From Sporosarcina beigongshangi (GTDB lineage: Bacteria > Actinomycetota > Actinomycetes > Actinomycetales > Micrococcaceae), in contig NZ_JADHDY010000003.1 of the NCBI RefSeq assembly GCF_016820535.1, forward strand, positions 62,001 through 126,000: a stretch of DNA of 64,000 bases. The letters run 5' to 3'. Both the position numbers and the translations under genes were made by a program. How positions within the stretch are numbered: the stretch's first letter is position 1; the number at the start of each line of letters is the position of its first letter. The notes beneath the pieces were generated by a model. The model searched no databases. It saw only the letters and a list, made by a program, of their open reading frames with translations, and had not been told where the DNA came from. Shown piece after piece: positions 50,121 through 58,229 of the stretch.

Positions 50121-50142
50121 GAATAAAAGCTACCATTGAGCC
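50121..50142. promoter_or_regulatory. 22-base divergent upp/tadA promoter spacer
   Basis: On the plus strand TACCAT (50131-50136) ends six bases before tadA GTG. On the minus strand TAGCTT (50127-50132) ends six bases before upp ATG. The two -10 boxes overlap, and each -35 must lie within or beyond the opposite gene's start. Confidence 0.5.
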
Positions 50143-50640
50143 GTGCCCAACACATCGAATTTTCCGTCTTTCGAGACCACCACCACGGCCCGCCACGCCG
50201 AATGGATGGGTCTTGCGCTGAGCGAGGCACGCCTCGCCCTGGCCACGGCGGACGTGCCGATCGGCGCCGTCGTGCTTGGACCGGACGGAGAAATCCTGGG
50301 ACTGGGCCGCAATGAGCGTGAGGCCCACGGCGACCCGACGGCCCACGCCGAGGTGGTCGCAATCCGCCAGGCGGCGGCAAAACTGGGTTCGTGGCGGCTG
50401 GCGGACTGCACCCTTGTGGTGACGCTTGAGCCATGCACCATGTGTGCCGGTGCCATCGTGCTGGCCCGCGTGCCGCGCGTCGTGTTTGGTGCCTGGGACG
50501 AGAAAGCCGGGGCTGCGGGTTCCGTGTTTGACGTGCTGCGCGAACGCCGGCTCAACCACTGGGTCGAGGTTTTCCCGGGGGTCCGCGAGGACGAATGCGC
50601 CGCGCTGCTGCGGGATTTCTTCGGCCGCCACCGCAGCTAG
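50143..50640 (+). CDS. tadA: tRNA-specific adenosine deaminase
   Basis: A 165-residue zinc deaminase. PTAHAEVVAIRQAA (~66-79) holds the zinc histidine and catalytic glutamate, and LEPCTMCAGAIVLARVPRVV (~98-117) the two zinc cysteines. It converts A34 to inosine in tRNA-Arg(ACG), encoded at 28988-29060. The start is GTG 50143 with a -10 six bases upstream and no Shine-Dalgarno sequence, so the mRNA may be leaderless. Confidence 0.95.
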   Translation: MPNTSNFPSFETTTTARHAEWMGLALSEARLALATADVPIGAVVLGPDGEILGLGRNEREAHGDPTAHAEVVAIRQAAAKLGSWRLADCTLVVTLEPCTMCAGAIVLARVPRVVFGAWDEKAGAAGSVFDVLRERRLNHWVEVFPGVREDECAALLRDFFGRHRS

Positions 50641-50658
50641 CCGTCCGGAACCACCCGC

Positions 50659-51150
50659 TCAGGGTTCGATGGTGAGCGGTTGCGTCGGCAGGATGCACGA
50701 TGCGCGCTGGATGCCCCCGGCAGCCGGCCCGGCTGCCCCGGTCCCGCCCAGGCGGTTGTTTCTGCCGGTGTCGTCGCACCAGTCAACGTTGTGGGGGTAG
50801 GCGACCACGGCCCCCTGGCCGGGGACGGCAGAATCCGGGACGGTGAGCACCGCACTGAACCCTCCGGCGTCGTTCATGGGCGCGAGCGTGTCCACGACGA
50901 CTTCCCCGGAACCGTCCGTGACCTGCAGCTGGACCTGCGCGCTGCCGCCGTAGGCCGGATTGCATTTGGCATCTTTCGCACTGACCGTGAGGCTCCCTCC
51001 CGGTGCAGCCGCGGCCGGACTGACCGTGAACGGCGGCGGCATGCAGGCCGAACCCTTCGGCGCCTGAGCCGCATTGCCGCAGCCGCCGCTGGCCAGCACG
51101 ACGGCAGCCAAGACCCCTGTCACCACCCAGTTCATCCCGCCCATGGCCAT
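50659..51150 (-). CDS. Hypothetical secreted lipoprotein
   Basis: A 163-residue protein with a signal peptide (~1-23; WVVTGVLAAVVLASGGC) ending in a lipobox-like SGGC. The mature part looks like one beta-sandwich domain: FTVSPAAAAPGGSLTVSAKD, AQVQLQVTDGSGEVVVDTLA, then VLTVPDSAVPGQGAVVAYPH. The remaining cysteines could form disulfides. The motif is that of immunoglobulin-like surface proteins of actinobacteria. No function can be assigned. It lies 18 bases after the AlkZ-like gene on the same strand, perhaps one operon. Confidence 0.75.
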   Translation of the reverse strand: MAMGGMNWVVTGVLAAVVLASGGCGNAAQAPKGSACMPPPFTVSPAAAAPGGSLTVSAKDAKCNPAYGGSAQVQLQVTDGSGEVVVDTLAPMNDAGGFSAVLTVPDSAVPGQGAVVAYPHNVDWCDDTGRNNRLGGTGAAGPAAGGIQRASCILPTQPLTIEP

Positions 51151-51168
51151 GTCTCCCTTCAGTCCCGC

Positions 51169-52362
51169 CTATTTCGCCGCGGCATTGAGCGCGTCGATCC
51201 GTTTTTGCCTGCTCGCAGGCGAGTCAAGGCTGAAGGATCGAAAGTCGCCTAAATCCTCCCGAATCCAGCCTTCCACCTCTTCGATCCGGTTCATGACGGC
51301 GTCCGTCGGCCGGTGAAAGAGCCAGTGGGCGATGCGCTCGCGGCCGGGGTCGTACTGCCAAAGCCCGATGATCCTGCCCCTGTCCACGATGGGGTGGTCG
51401 GGGAGGTCCGCCGTCAGCGCCAGCTTTTCCCTGCCCACGGCGAGGCCGCGGTCTTCCTCGTCAACGTGGTCGGCGGAGTTGCGGCGCAGCAGGAACAGGG
51501 CGTCCGAACCGGCCAGCAGCTGGACCTGCTCCTCCGCGGGGGCCGCAAAGGTCGCGGCAGCCTCGGCGTCGGCCGGCAGCATCCAGAGCCCGTCGGGGTC
51601 CACCACGGTGGATTCCACCGCATTCGCGGCTGCGAGCGCGGCCTTGGTCTGCGCCACCGTGAACGCGGTAAACCACTGCGTCTGCTTGACCGTGGCCCCA
51701 CCGGTCCAGCGCAGGTACCGCTCCATGAGCCTGGCGCGGGCCGCATCCGGCGATTCCTCCGCGGCGGGCAGCCCCCACGCGGTGTAAGCGTAGCGCTGCA
51801 CGTCCAGCCTGCCGTTGACCGGGACCCGGCGGATGCGGCCGTCGGCCTGCAACAGTCCCAGCACCGTGGGGAGCGTGGTGGAGGCTCCCTTCTTCTTGCC
51901 TTCCTCGCCCAGGTTGCGGACAGCGCCGCCCAACTGCTCCCGGAGTGCCTTGGGGTCCAGCGGGCCGGTGCCGTTGGCGGCCGCTTCCTGCAGGAGAGCC
52001 AGGGTCCGGTCCTCGAGGTCCTTGATCTCCCGGCGTTCGACGCCGAGCCTGTCGAGCACTTTGGCCGTCGCCTCGGCTGCGCCCTGGCCAAGGGACAGTC
52101 CCCACGCGAAGTCGTCCGCGCCCAACACATAGGTGCAGCCGCGCGCCGTCGGAAGCTCATGGATGTGCAGGTCAGCCATGTCGGTGTCGGTTTGTTCCCG
52201 GCGGATGGCGGCGCGGGAGAACAGCGTGAGGTAGGGATTGGCCCCGCCGATCGAGCGCGCCCAACCTGAGTTGGCGAAGACGGTGGCGGCGCTGCTGCCT
52301 GCGAGGGAGCCGTCGAGTCCTTGTTTGTGCCAGCTCCAGGCCCGTCTAGTTGCGATGTCCAT
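51169..52362 (-). CDS. Winged-helix DNA-binding protein of the AlkZ/YcaQ-like family (HTH_42)
   Basis: A 397-residue protein of the HTH_42 family. MDIATRRAWSWHKQGLDGSL starts the fold, with FSRAAIRREQTDTDMADLHI and GRLDVQRYAYTAWGLP inside. A late HPIVDRGRIIGLWQYDPGRE matches the conserved end. Members such as Streptomyces AlkZ and E. coli YcaQ are DNA glycosylases that unhook interstrand crosslinks. The family's catalytic QxQ or QxD motif was not clearly seen here, so activity is uncertain. I start at ATG 52362, which gives the conserved N-terminus. A repair role is possible. Confidence 0.8.
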   Translation of the reverse strand: MDIATRRAWSWHKQGLDGSLAGSSAATVFANSGWARSIGGANPYLTLFSRAAIRREQTDTDMADLHIHELPTARGCTYVLGADDFAWGLSLGQGAAEATAKVLDRLGVERREIKDLEDRTLALLQEAAANGTGPLDPKALREQLGGAVRNLGEEGKKKGASTTLPTVLGLLQADGRIRRVPVNGRLDVQRYAYTAWGLPAAEESPDAARARLMERYLRWTGGATVKQTQWFTAFTVAQTKAALAAANAVESTVVDPDGLWMLPADAEAAATFAAPAEEQVQLLAGSDALFLLRRNSADHVDEEDRGLAVGREKLALTADLPDHPIVDRGRIIGLWQYDPGRERIAHWLFHRPTDAVMNRIEEVEGWIREDLGDFRSFSLDSPASRQKRIDALNAAAK

Positions 52363-52443
52363 GAGGCCATCATGCCCCATAACCCAGGCTGGGGGTGGGC
52401 TCATTTTTGTTGTTGGGCTCTGAACCGGTAAGGTTGACGCGTT

Positions 52444-52533
52444 GGTGACGTGTCCGAGCGGCCGAAGGTGCAACACTCGAAATGTTGTTCAGGTGAGAGC
52501 CTGACGTGGGTTCAAATCCCACCGTCACCGCCA
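52444..52533 (+). tRNA. tRNA-Ser (anticodon CGA)
   Basis: Acceptor stem 52444-52450/52523-52529, anticodon stem CAACA/TGTTG around CTCGAAA with CGA at 52478-52480, a long class II variable arm, T-loop TTCAAAT, discriminator G 52530 and encoded CCA 52531-52533. It reads UCG codons. Confidence 0.96.
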
Positions 52534-52538
52534 ATGTG

Positions 52539-52572
52539 AAACCCCGCAGATTCCTGAATCTGCGGGGTTTTT
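52539..52572 (+). terminator. Terminator after tRNA-Ser(CGA)
   Basis: A 15-base perfect stem (52539-52553 and 52556-52570) ends in TTTTT. Confidence 0.9.
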
Positions 52573-52920
52573 CTCTTCCCGGATGGTTGCCCGTGGGCCC
52601 GCCCCATGTTGCTGGCCGAGACGGCAACCGGGAACTGCCAGTCAGTAGGCCTGGATGGCCAATGGTGGCCGCCGCGGACTGTCTCAATGCGATGCTTGCC
52701 GCGGGGAAACAGCCGTGCACAGCTTCGGGCATGGACAACTGCGGCCAGCTCACTTGGGCGGGCAGGCCGCTGTCGGGCCTGAATCTGCGGCAACTTGGCC
52801 GGAATTGGTATGGTTGTACATCAGCCGAAACACTCGGCGAGTTTTTCGTTGCGACCGGCGCAACGGCACGGCAACGACCACCCGGCCCGGATTCCAGCGG
52901 CCGCTGAACAAAGGAACCCA
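52573..52920. other. Intergenic region before a small membrane-protein gene
   Basis: Nearly 350 bases with no gene that I can support; open frames here have no recognisable domain. It presumably contains the promoter of the small membrane protein at 52921. Confidence 0.5.
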
Positions 52921-53061
52921 TTGGCTACTCAAGTTAAAGACCAGTCCGCAGCACACGCTTCCACCAGCACCTCCGGCGACAAGGCCGGCGCCATCATCGG
53001 CACCGCCGCAGTGCTCATCGGCGTATTCGGTTTCGGCCTGCTGATCTGGTTTGGCATGTAA
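52921..53061 (+). CDS. Small single-pass membrane protein (46 residues)
   Basis: A short gene starting at TTG 52921, three bases after AAAGGAACC-type spacing. The soluble N-terminus (ATQVKDQSAAHASTSTSGD) is followed by one membrane helix, AGAIIGTAAVLIGVFGFGLL, ending IWFGM. It is flanked by a clear terminator at 53078-53113, which supports a real transcription unit. I do not recognise the family; such small proteins are often subunits or regulators of larger membrane complexes. Confidence 0.65.
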   Translation: MATQVKDQSAAHASTSTSGDKAGAIIGTAAVLIGVFGFGLLIWFGM

Positions 53062-53077
53062 CAACGCAGCTGACAAC

Positions 53078-53113
53078 AAAAACGCCCGTCGCATCATTGC
53101 GGCGGGCGTTTTT
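53078..53113. terminator. Bidirectional terminator after the small membrane-protein gene
   Basis: AAAAACGCCCGTCGC (53078-53092) pairs with 53099-53113 with one mismatch around ATCATT, giving A and T runs on both sides. It serves the convergent Excalibur gene as well. Confidence 0.9.
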
Positions 53114-53159
53114 CATCTTGGACCGGCTCCACGACCGGGCCAAACCTCCGGTGCAGGCT

Positions 53160-54103
53160 CTATCGTTCGCAGCCGATGCCGTCACCATCCCTGTCCAGGT
53201 GCGATCCGTACCCCGGCTGCCCCACATGGACGGGTGCGGCACCGGCATTCTTCGCATCTGTGCAGTTCTTGTAGTAAACATTCGTTGGGACCTCGACGAA
53301 CCCCTGTATCGGCGGGGCCTGCTGGGCGGCCTGTTCGGCAGCCAGGCGATCGGCTTCAGCCTGCTGGGCAGCAGCCCACGCAGCATCGTCCGCAACCTTC
53401 TGCGCAGCCACGCGCTCGGCCTCAGCCTGCTGTGCAGCAGCCCACGCAGCGTCGTCCGCCACCTTCTGCGCAGCCACGCGCGCAGCTTCGGCCTGCTGTG
53501 CAGCAGCCTGGTCCTCTGCGGCCTTCGCCGCAGCGGCCTTCTCTGCCTCCGCGCGTACCGCGAGCAATTTCTTGGAGTCATCCTCCGACATCCAGATCAG
53601 CACGCCAGCATCGTCAAGCGTGCACACCATGGTCTCGGTGCCCTGCTGTGTCAATGCACCGGCTTCAAGGCAGGCGGAGGGCAGCACGGCCCGCTCCTGC
53701 ACGGCCGCGTCGGCGTGGGCGTGGGCGTGGAGGTTGCCGTCGGCGTGGGCGTGGGCGTTGCCGTGGTTGCTGTCTGGACGTCCGCCAGTGCCGCGCCTTC
53801 GACAGGTGCCGGTCCCGAGGTGCCCGTCAGCATGGCGCCTACGATCAAGGTCGCAGCACCAATCCCAACAGCACCCCCGGCACCCTTTCGATGAGGCAAC
53901 CCCAGCCAGGAGCGCCGCCCTGTAATCAAGACATAAAGAGCCGTGAGAATCAGAAAAAGTGCAAAGGAAATCAGCCATCCTGCGAACCCGCCAGTCGGCA
54001 GGGCCACGATCAGGAACAAAAGCCAGATGGCCGTCGCCACCCAAAATGATGTTGTGGGCCGCCAACCGGGTTTGCTGGTCTTTGCGTAATAGTTGTTTGT
54101 CAT
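53160..54103 (-). pseudogene. Membrane-anchored Excalibur (calcium-binding) protein split by a frameshift
   Basis: From ATG 54103 the frame gives MTNNYYAKTSKPGWRP, three or four hydrophobic segments (~18-85), then a T/P repeat linker, and ends at a stop at 53651-53653. From ~53710 a frame displaced by one base continues AAVQERAVLPSACLEAG, an Ala/Gln-rich coiled region with 22-residue repeats, and a C-terminal Excalibur domain (VYYKNCTDAKNAGAA, then SHLDRDGDGIGCE). Joined, they make a sensible exported or anchored protein of ~313 residues. The shift lies in the CCCACG-rich linker near 53700-53720. A genuine one-base deletion or a sequencing error could explain it. Confidence 0.75.
53355..53490 (-). 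repeat. 66-base tandem coding repeat in the Excalibur gene
   Basis: Two nearly identical 22-residue units, EAxRVAAQKVADDAAW followed by AAAQQA, and a shorter third unit form an alpha-helical stalk. The limits are approximate. Confidence 0.8.
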
Positions 54104-54221
54104 GCTGCTCCCCCCAAGAAGTTTCACAATGCTGCCGAAAGTCCGGCGTGGGATGCTCCGTCCCACGGTCATTCTAGGACACAGAAAACTTTCAGCAACC
54201 GTCCAGCCAACAAAGGGAAGC

Positions 54222-55019
54222 ATGCCAGAGAATGGAGGCATGCCCACTACCGCAGCGCCCTCAGGCCCGGCCGGCGGAACACCCCAGCCGGCGCTGGCGA
54301 ACGAACCCCTGCCCAAGCTGACCCGCGCGGACGGCGAGCCCATCCGCGCCCTGGTGGTCGACGACGAACCCGAACTGGCAGACCTCATGCGCCGAGGCCT
54401 GGAAATGACCGGCTGGGATGTCAGGACCGCCAACGACGGCTTCGCCGCACTGCGGACCGCCCGCGAGTTTGTCCCCGATGTGCTGGTTCTGGACGTCATG
54501 ATGCCCGGCATGGACGGTGTGGAACTGCTGCACAAGCTCCGCACCATCTACCCGGACGTGCCCGCCCTGTTCCTGACCGCCAAGGACGCCGTCACGGACA
54601 AGGTCACCGGGCTGCAGGCCGGCGGCGACGACTACGTAACCAAGCCGTTCAGCATGAAGGAGGTGCTGCTGCGCCTGCACCGCGTGGTCCAGCGCTCCGG
54701 CATCACGGCACCGCAGTCCGCGCTGCTGCAGGTGGGGGACCTGACATTGAACAAGGACACCAAGGAGGTCCGGCGCGAGGGCACTGACATCTCGCTGACC
54801 GGCACCGAGTTCGAACTGCTGAAGTTCCTCATGGAAAACCCGCGGCACGTGCTGAGCAAGTCGCGCATCCTGGACCGCGTCTGGAACTACGACTTCGGCG
54901 GCCAAAGCAACATCGTGGAACTGTACATCTCCTACCTGCGCAAGAAGGTCGACGCCGACAGGCCGCCCATGATCCACACCGTCCGCGGCTCCGGCTACGT
55001 AATCAAGCCGGCACCATGA
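54222..55019 (+). CDS. OmpR family response regulator
   Basis: A 265-residue regulator. A ~38-residue N-terminal extension precedes the receiver domain (~40-155; ALVVDDEPELADLM, phospho-acceptor Asp in VLVLDVMMPGMDG, Lys in DDYVTKPFS). The winged helix covers ~170-262 (LTGTEFELLKFLMENPRHVL, then VHTVRGSGYVIKPA-like end TVRGSGYVIKP). I use ATG 54222 after AAAGGGAAG; ATG 54240 after GGAGG is an alternative. Its stop overlaps the kinase start, so it forms a standard two-component operon. The signal is unknown. Confidence 0.93.
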   Translation: MPENGGMPTTAAPSGPAGGTPQPALANEPLPKLTRADGEPIRALVVDDEPELADLMRRGLEMTGWDVRTANDGFAALRTAREFVPDVLVLDVMMPGMDGVELLHKLRTIYPDVPALFLTAKDAVTDKVTGLQAGGDDYVTKPFSMKEVLLRLHRVVQRSGITAPQSALLQVGDLTLNKDTKEVRREGTDISLTGTEFELLKFLMENPRHVLSKSRILDRVWNYDFGGQSNIVELYISYLRKKVDADRPPMIHTVRGSGYVIKPAP

Positions 55020-56578
55020 CCAGCCCCGGCGGCGGCACCATGGCCGCCAAGGTCACCAACACCGGAATTAGCACCAGGCTCAGCCGGCTGTTCCACCCCG
55101 GGCGCTGGCACCTGAGCGCGCGCCTGGTGGCCGTCATGCTCGCGCTGCTCACGGTGATCGCCGTGCTGATTGGCATGGTCAGCTATGCGACCCTGAGCAT
55201 GACCTTGACCAACCAGCTTGATGCCTCCCTGCAGCAGGCCTCCGTGCGCACCGCGGCGTTTTACGCCAACGCGCCCGGCACCGGCACGCCCGACTTGCTC
55301 GAAGCCCGGGCCACCAGCGCAGGCCAGTTGAGCGCGGTCCTGAGCAACGGCGTCGTCCATTATGCCGGCATCCTCTCCCCCGCCGGCGTACGGCAGCAGC
55401 TGACCACCGCCGACGCCGACGTCCTCGCCGGCCTCACCCCCAACGGCCAGGTCAGCAGCGAAAGGCTCTCGATCGGCGGCTACCGGCTGCAGGCCGTTGC
55501 CGTGCCGGGCGGGAACACCCTGATCACGGGCCTGCCCATGGCCTCCACACAGCAGACGCTGTCCACGCTGGTGGCCTCCATCGTGCTCGTGTCGCTGGCC
55601 GGCATGCTGGCGCTGGGCTGGGCCGGAACGCTCATCATCCGCCGCAATATGCGCCCGCTGGCGCAGCTGTCGGCAACGGCCACGCAGGTTTCCACGTTGA
55701 GGCTCGACGCCGGTGAGGTCGCCCTGGGTGCGCGAGTCCCGGATGAGGCCGCGCACCGGGGCACCGAGGTTGGCAACGTGGGCCACGCCTTCAACGCCAT
55801 GCTCGACAATGTGCAGCATGCCCTGGAGGCCCGGCAGCGCAGCGAGACCAAGCTGCGCCGCTTCGTGGCAGATGCCAGCCACGAACTGCGCACCCCACTG
55901 ACGGCCATCCGCGGCTATGCCGAACTGCTGGCCATGAGCGAGCCGCTCAGCGCCGACGGGCAGACGGCACTGGGCCGGGTCCAGGACCAGTCGGTCCGCA
56001 TGAGCCGGCTTGTGGAGGACCTGTTGACGCTGGCCCGGATTGACGAGGCCCAGCAGTCCGTGGGAGGGACGGCCGGGCGGCCGCTGCAGCAGCTGAACTT
56101 GAGCCCTCTCGTCATGGAGGCGGTGACCGACCTGCAGGTGGCCACCCCGGACCACACCTGGAGCTTTTCGGTGCCCGACGAGTCCGTCGAGGTTTTGGGC
56201 GAGGACGCCGCGCTGCGCCAGGTGCTGTTGAACCTGCTGGGAAACGCCGCGAAGCACACGCCGGCCGGGACCGCGGTCCACACCGAACTTTCGGAATCCG
56301 CGGACGGTTCCGCCATTCTGGAGATCAGCGACGACGGTCCCGGGATCGACCAGGCCTTCCAGCGCATCATCTTTGACAGGTTTTCCCGCGCCGACCAGGC
56401 CCGCACCAGCACCACGGGCAGCACGGGCCTGGGGCTGAGCATTGTCCAAGGCATTGTCGCGGCCCACGGCGGAACCGTTTCCGTGGCGAGCCGGCCAGGG
56501 CGCACCCTGTTCACCGTGCTGTTGCCGGGTGCCCGCGTTGCCTCCGCAGGTGCCACGGCCGGGCCCGATTTTCACTGA
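55016..56578 (+). CDS. Sensor histidine kinase
   Basis: A 520-residue membrane kinase. Two transmembrane helices (~38-60 and ~180-205) enclose a ~120-residue external sensor region. A HAMP domain follows (~205-270), then the H-box FVADASHELRTPLTAIRGYA (~283-302), the N-box LLNLLGNAAKHTPAG and G-boxes SDDGPGI and GLGLSIVQGIVAAHGG. It should phosphorylate the response regulator whose stop overlaps its start (ATGA, 55016-55019). The layout resembles the TcrY/MprB group. The stimulus cannot be read. Confidence 0.94.
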   Translation: MTSPGGGTMAAKVTNTGISTRLSRLFHPGRWHLSARLVAVMLALLTVIAVLIGMVSYATLSMTLTNQLDASLQQASVRTAAFYANAPGTGTPDLLEARATSAGQLSAVLSNGVVHYAGILSPAGVRQQLTTADADVLAGLTPNGQVSSERLSIGGYRLQAVAVPGGNTLITGLPMASTQQTLSTLVASIVLVSLAGMLALGWAGTLIIRRNMRPLAQLSATATQVSTLRLDAGEVALGARVPDEAAHRGTEVGNVGHAFNAMLDNVQHALEARQRSETKLRRFVADASHELRTPLTAIRGYAELLAMSEPLSADGQTALGRVQDQSVRMSRLVEDLLTLARIDEAQQSVGGTAGRPLQQLNLSPLVMEAVTDLQVATPDHTWSFSVPDESVEVLGEDAALRQVLLNLLGNAAKHTPAGTAVHTELSESADGSAILEISDDGPGIDQAFQRIIFDRFSRADQARTSTTGSTGLGLSIVQGIVAAHGGTVSVASRPGRTLFTVLLPGARVASAGATAGPDFH

Positions 56579-56630
56579 CACGGGCCTTCCCGGATAAACT
56601 GGCACCCTTGGCTTGATCGAAGGGAGCAAA

Positions 56631-57296
56631 GTGCCGCGCGCTCCCTTCAGGCTGCTCCGAACCTCCATGATGGGCACCACCGTCATGGGCCTGGCTGCCG
56701 GGGCGCACCTCCTGGCAGGCGGCACACTGCCCGCTGCACCCATCATGGCGGCGCTGCTGGCCCTCCACATCCTCGCCACCACCGCAGCCACCCAATTCCG
56801 GCTCTCCCTCCCGGCCATTGCGGCCCTGCTCGCCAGCAGCCAATTGGTGCTGCACCAGGCGTTTGAGGTCCTCTCCCACGGGGCGCACGTGGGGGCCCAG
56901 ACCGGTGCCCTCTCCGGGTCCGCTGCCAGTGCGGCAGCCCACCACACCCTTTCCCCAGAGGCGCACGCCGCGGCCATGCTGGCCCAAGCCACGGCCGACC
57001 CCGCAGCCCCGGCACTGGCTGCCATGGGGCACGGCAGCCCCACGGACGGCTGGATGCTGGCGGCACACATCGGCGCCACACTGGCCGCAGCGGTCCTCCT
57101 GGCCCACGGGGAAAACGCCCTCTGGGCCCTGGCAAACTGGCTCCGGCCGCTGTACAGCAGTGCCGCCGTCGTGCTGGTCATTCCCGCCCAACCGGCCCGG
57201 ATCGGGGTGCTCCCGCGCCCGCTGCCGCGCCAGCCCTGGCGCAACCTCCGGCCGGACACCAGGCGCGGCCCGCCCCGGCTCCCCAGCTTCGCATAA
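56631..57296 (+). CDS. Histidine-rich membrane protein next to ycnI
   Basis: A 221-residue protein with about four hydrophobic segments (~13-35, 38-58, 60-85 and ~140-190). The loop between has several histidines (LSHGAHVGAQ, AHHTLSPEAHAAAM, MGHGSPTDGW), and the tail is proline/arginine-rich (RPLPRQPWRNLRPDTRRG). It starts at GTG 56631 with AGGGAG five bases before. I do not recognise the family with certainty. The histidines and the neighbouring copper-binding YcnI protein suggest a metal-related membrane function. It follows the two-component genes by 52 bases and may share their transcript. Confidence 0.75.
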   Translation: MPRAPFRLLRTSMMGTTVMGLAAGAHLLAGGTLPAAPIMAALLALHILATTAATQFRLSLPAIAALLASSQLVLHQAFEVLSHGAHVGAQTGALSGSAASAAAHHTLSPEAHAAAMLAQATADPAAPALAAMGHGSPTDGWMLAAHIGATLAAAVLLAHGENALWALANWLRPLYSSAAVVLVIPAQPARIGVLPRPLPRQPWRNLRPDTRRGPPRLPSFA

Positions 57297-57356
57297 CACC
57301 CTTCGACACGGTCGCAGGGTGTCCCACCCTGTCATTTTCTTCGAAAGGTTTCACCC

Positions 57357-58076
57357 ATGCGTTTTTCGCGCACCCTCAAGTCCTCCGCAGCCGTCGGCGC
57401 CACCGCCGCACTCATGATGCTGGGACTCGGCGCCGCCTCCGCGCACGTCAACGCCACCGCATCCGAGACCGCGGCCGGGGCATACTCACTGGTCACCTTT
57501 TCCGTGGCCCACGGCTGCGACGGATCACCCACCACGTCGCTGACCATCACGCTGCCGCAGGAACTCAGCGACGCAACACCCACCGTCAACCCCAACTGGA
57601 CCATCAGCACGGCCGTGGAAAAGCTCGACACCCCGCGCACCCTGGCCAACGGAAGCAAGGTCAGCGAGCGAATGAAGTCCATCACCTACACGGCCAAGAC
57701 GCCGCTCGCCGACCACCAGCGCGACACCTTCACCCTCTCCGTGCAGCTGCCGGACACGGCCGGGACCACCCTGAACTTCCCCACGCTGCAGAGCTGCGAA
57801 ACGGGGCAGACGGACTGGGCCCAGATCCCCGCCGCGGGCGCCGACCATGATTCCGTTGACGCCCCCGCCCCGTCGTTGACCGTCACGGCGGCCGTGGCCG
57901 ATGACGGACACGCCGGCCACGGCACTGGCACGGATGCTTCCGCCGGGTCCGGTGCGGATGCTGCCGGCTCGTCCGACGGCGGCACCTCCTGGCCGGCATG
58001 GCTCGGCCTGGGCGCCGGGCTGGCCGGTCTGGTCCTGGGGGCTGCGGCGTTCGTGCGCAGCGGCCGCAAGGCCTGA
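57357..58076 (+). CDS. YcnI family (DUF1775) copper-binding protein
   Basis: A 239-residue exported protein. The signal peptide (~1-28; SAAVGATAALMMLGLGAASA) is followed directly by HVNATASETAAGAYSLVTFS, placing the copper-ligand histidine at the mature N-terminus as in YcnI. TITLPQELSDATPTVNPNWT supplies the conserved tryptophan region. A Gly/Ser/His-rich linker precedes a C-terminal membrane anchor (WLGLGAGLAGLVLGAAAFVR) and basic tail. YcnI proteins bind Cu(II) outside the membrane and take part in copper uptake or delivery. The histidine-rich membrane gene upstream supports copper handling here. Confidence 0.92.
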   Translation: MRFSRTLKSSAAVGATAALMMLGLGAASAHVNATASETAAGAYSLVTFSVAHGCDGSPTTSLTITLPQELSDATPTVNPNWTISTAVEKLDTPRTLANGSKVSERMKSITYTAKTPLADHQRDTFTLSVQLPDTAGTTLNFPTLQSCETGQTDWAQIPAAGADHDSVDAPAPSLTVTAAVADDGHAGHGTGTDASAGSGADAAGSSDGGTSWPAWLGLGAGLAGLVLGAAAFVRSGRKA

Positions 58077-58093
58077 CCCTCCCCCGCCACCGT

Positions 58094-58160
58094 CTATGAC
58101 GCGGTTGTTGCATCGGAAAGCGCTTACTTTCGCGTATTTGATGCAACAACTGCGTCATAG
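58094..58160. repeat. REP-like inverted repeat after ycnI
   Basis: Twenty-one-base arms (58094-58114 and 58140-58160; CTATGACGC...GCATC) match at 20 positions around a 25-base loop that itself contains GAAAGCG/CTTTCGC pairing. It differs in sequence from the element at 26728. It may act as a terminator. Confidence 0.8.
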
Positions 58161-58229
58161 TCGAGACGGGGGGCAGAATCTGGGCGAGTCACCATTGACT
58201 CATGGGACCCGTCCGGCAAAAGTGGGGGC

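Noticed and set aside
53709-53763. Phase-variable repeat switching the Excalibur gene
   Set aside because: The repeat units are six bases, so gain or loss of a unit stays in frame and cannot switch the frame.
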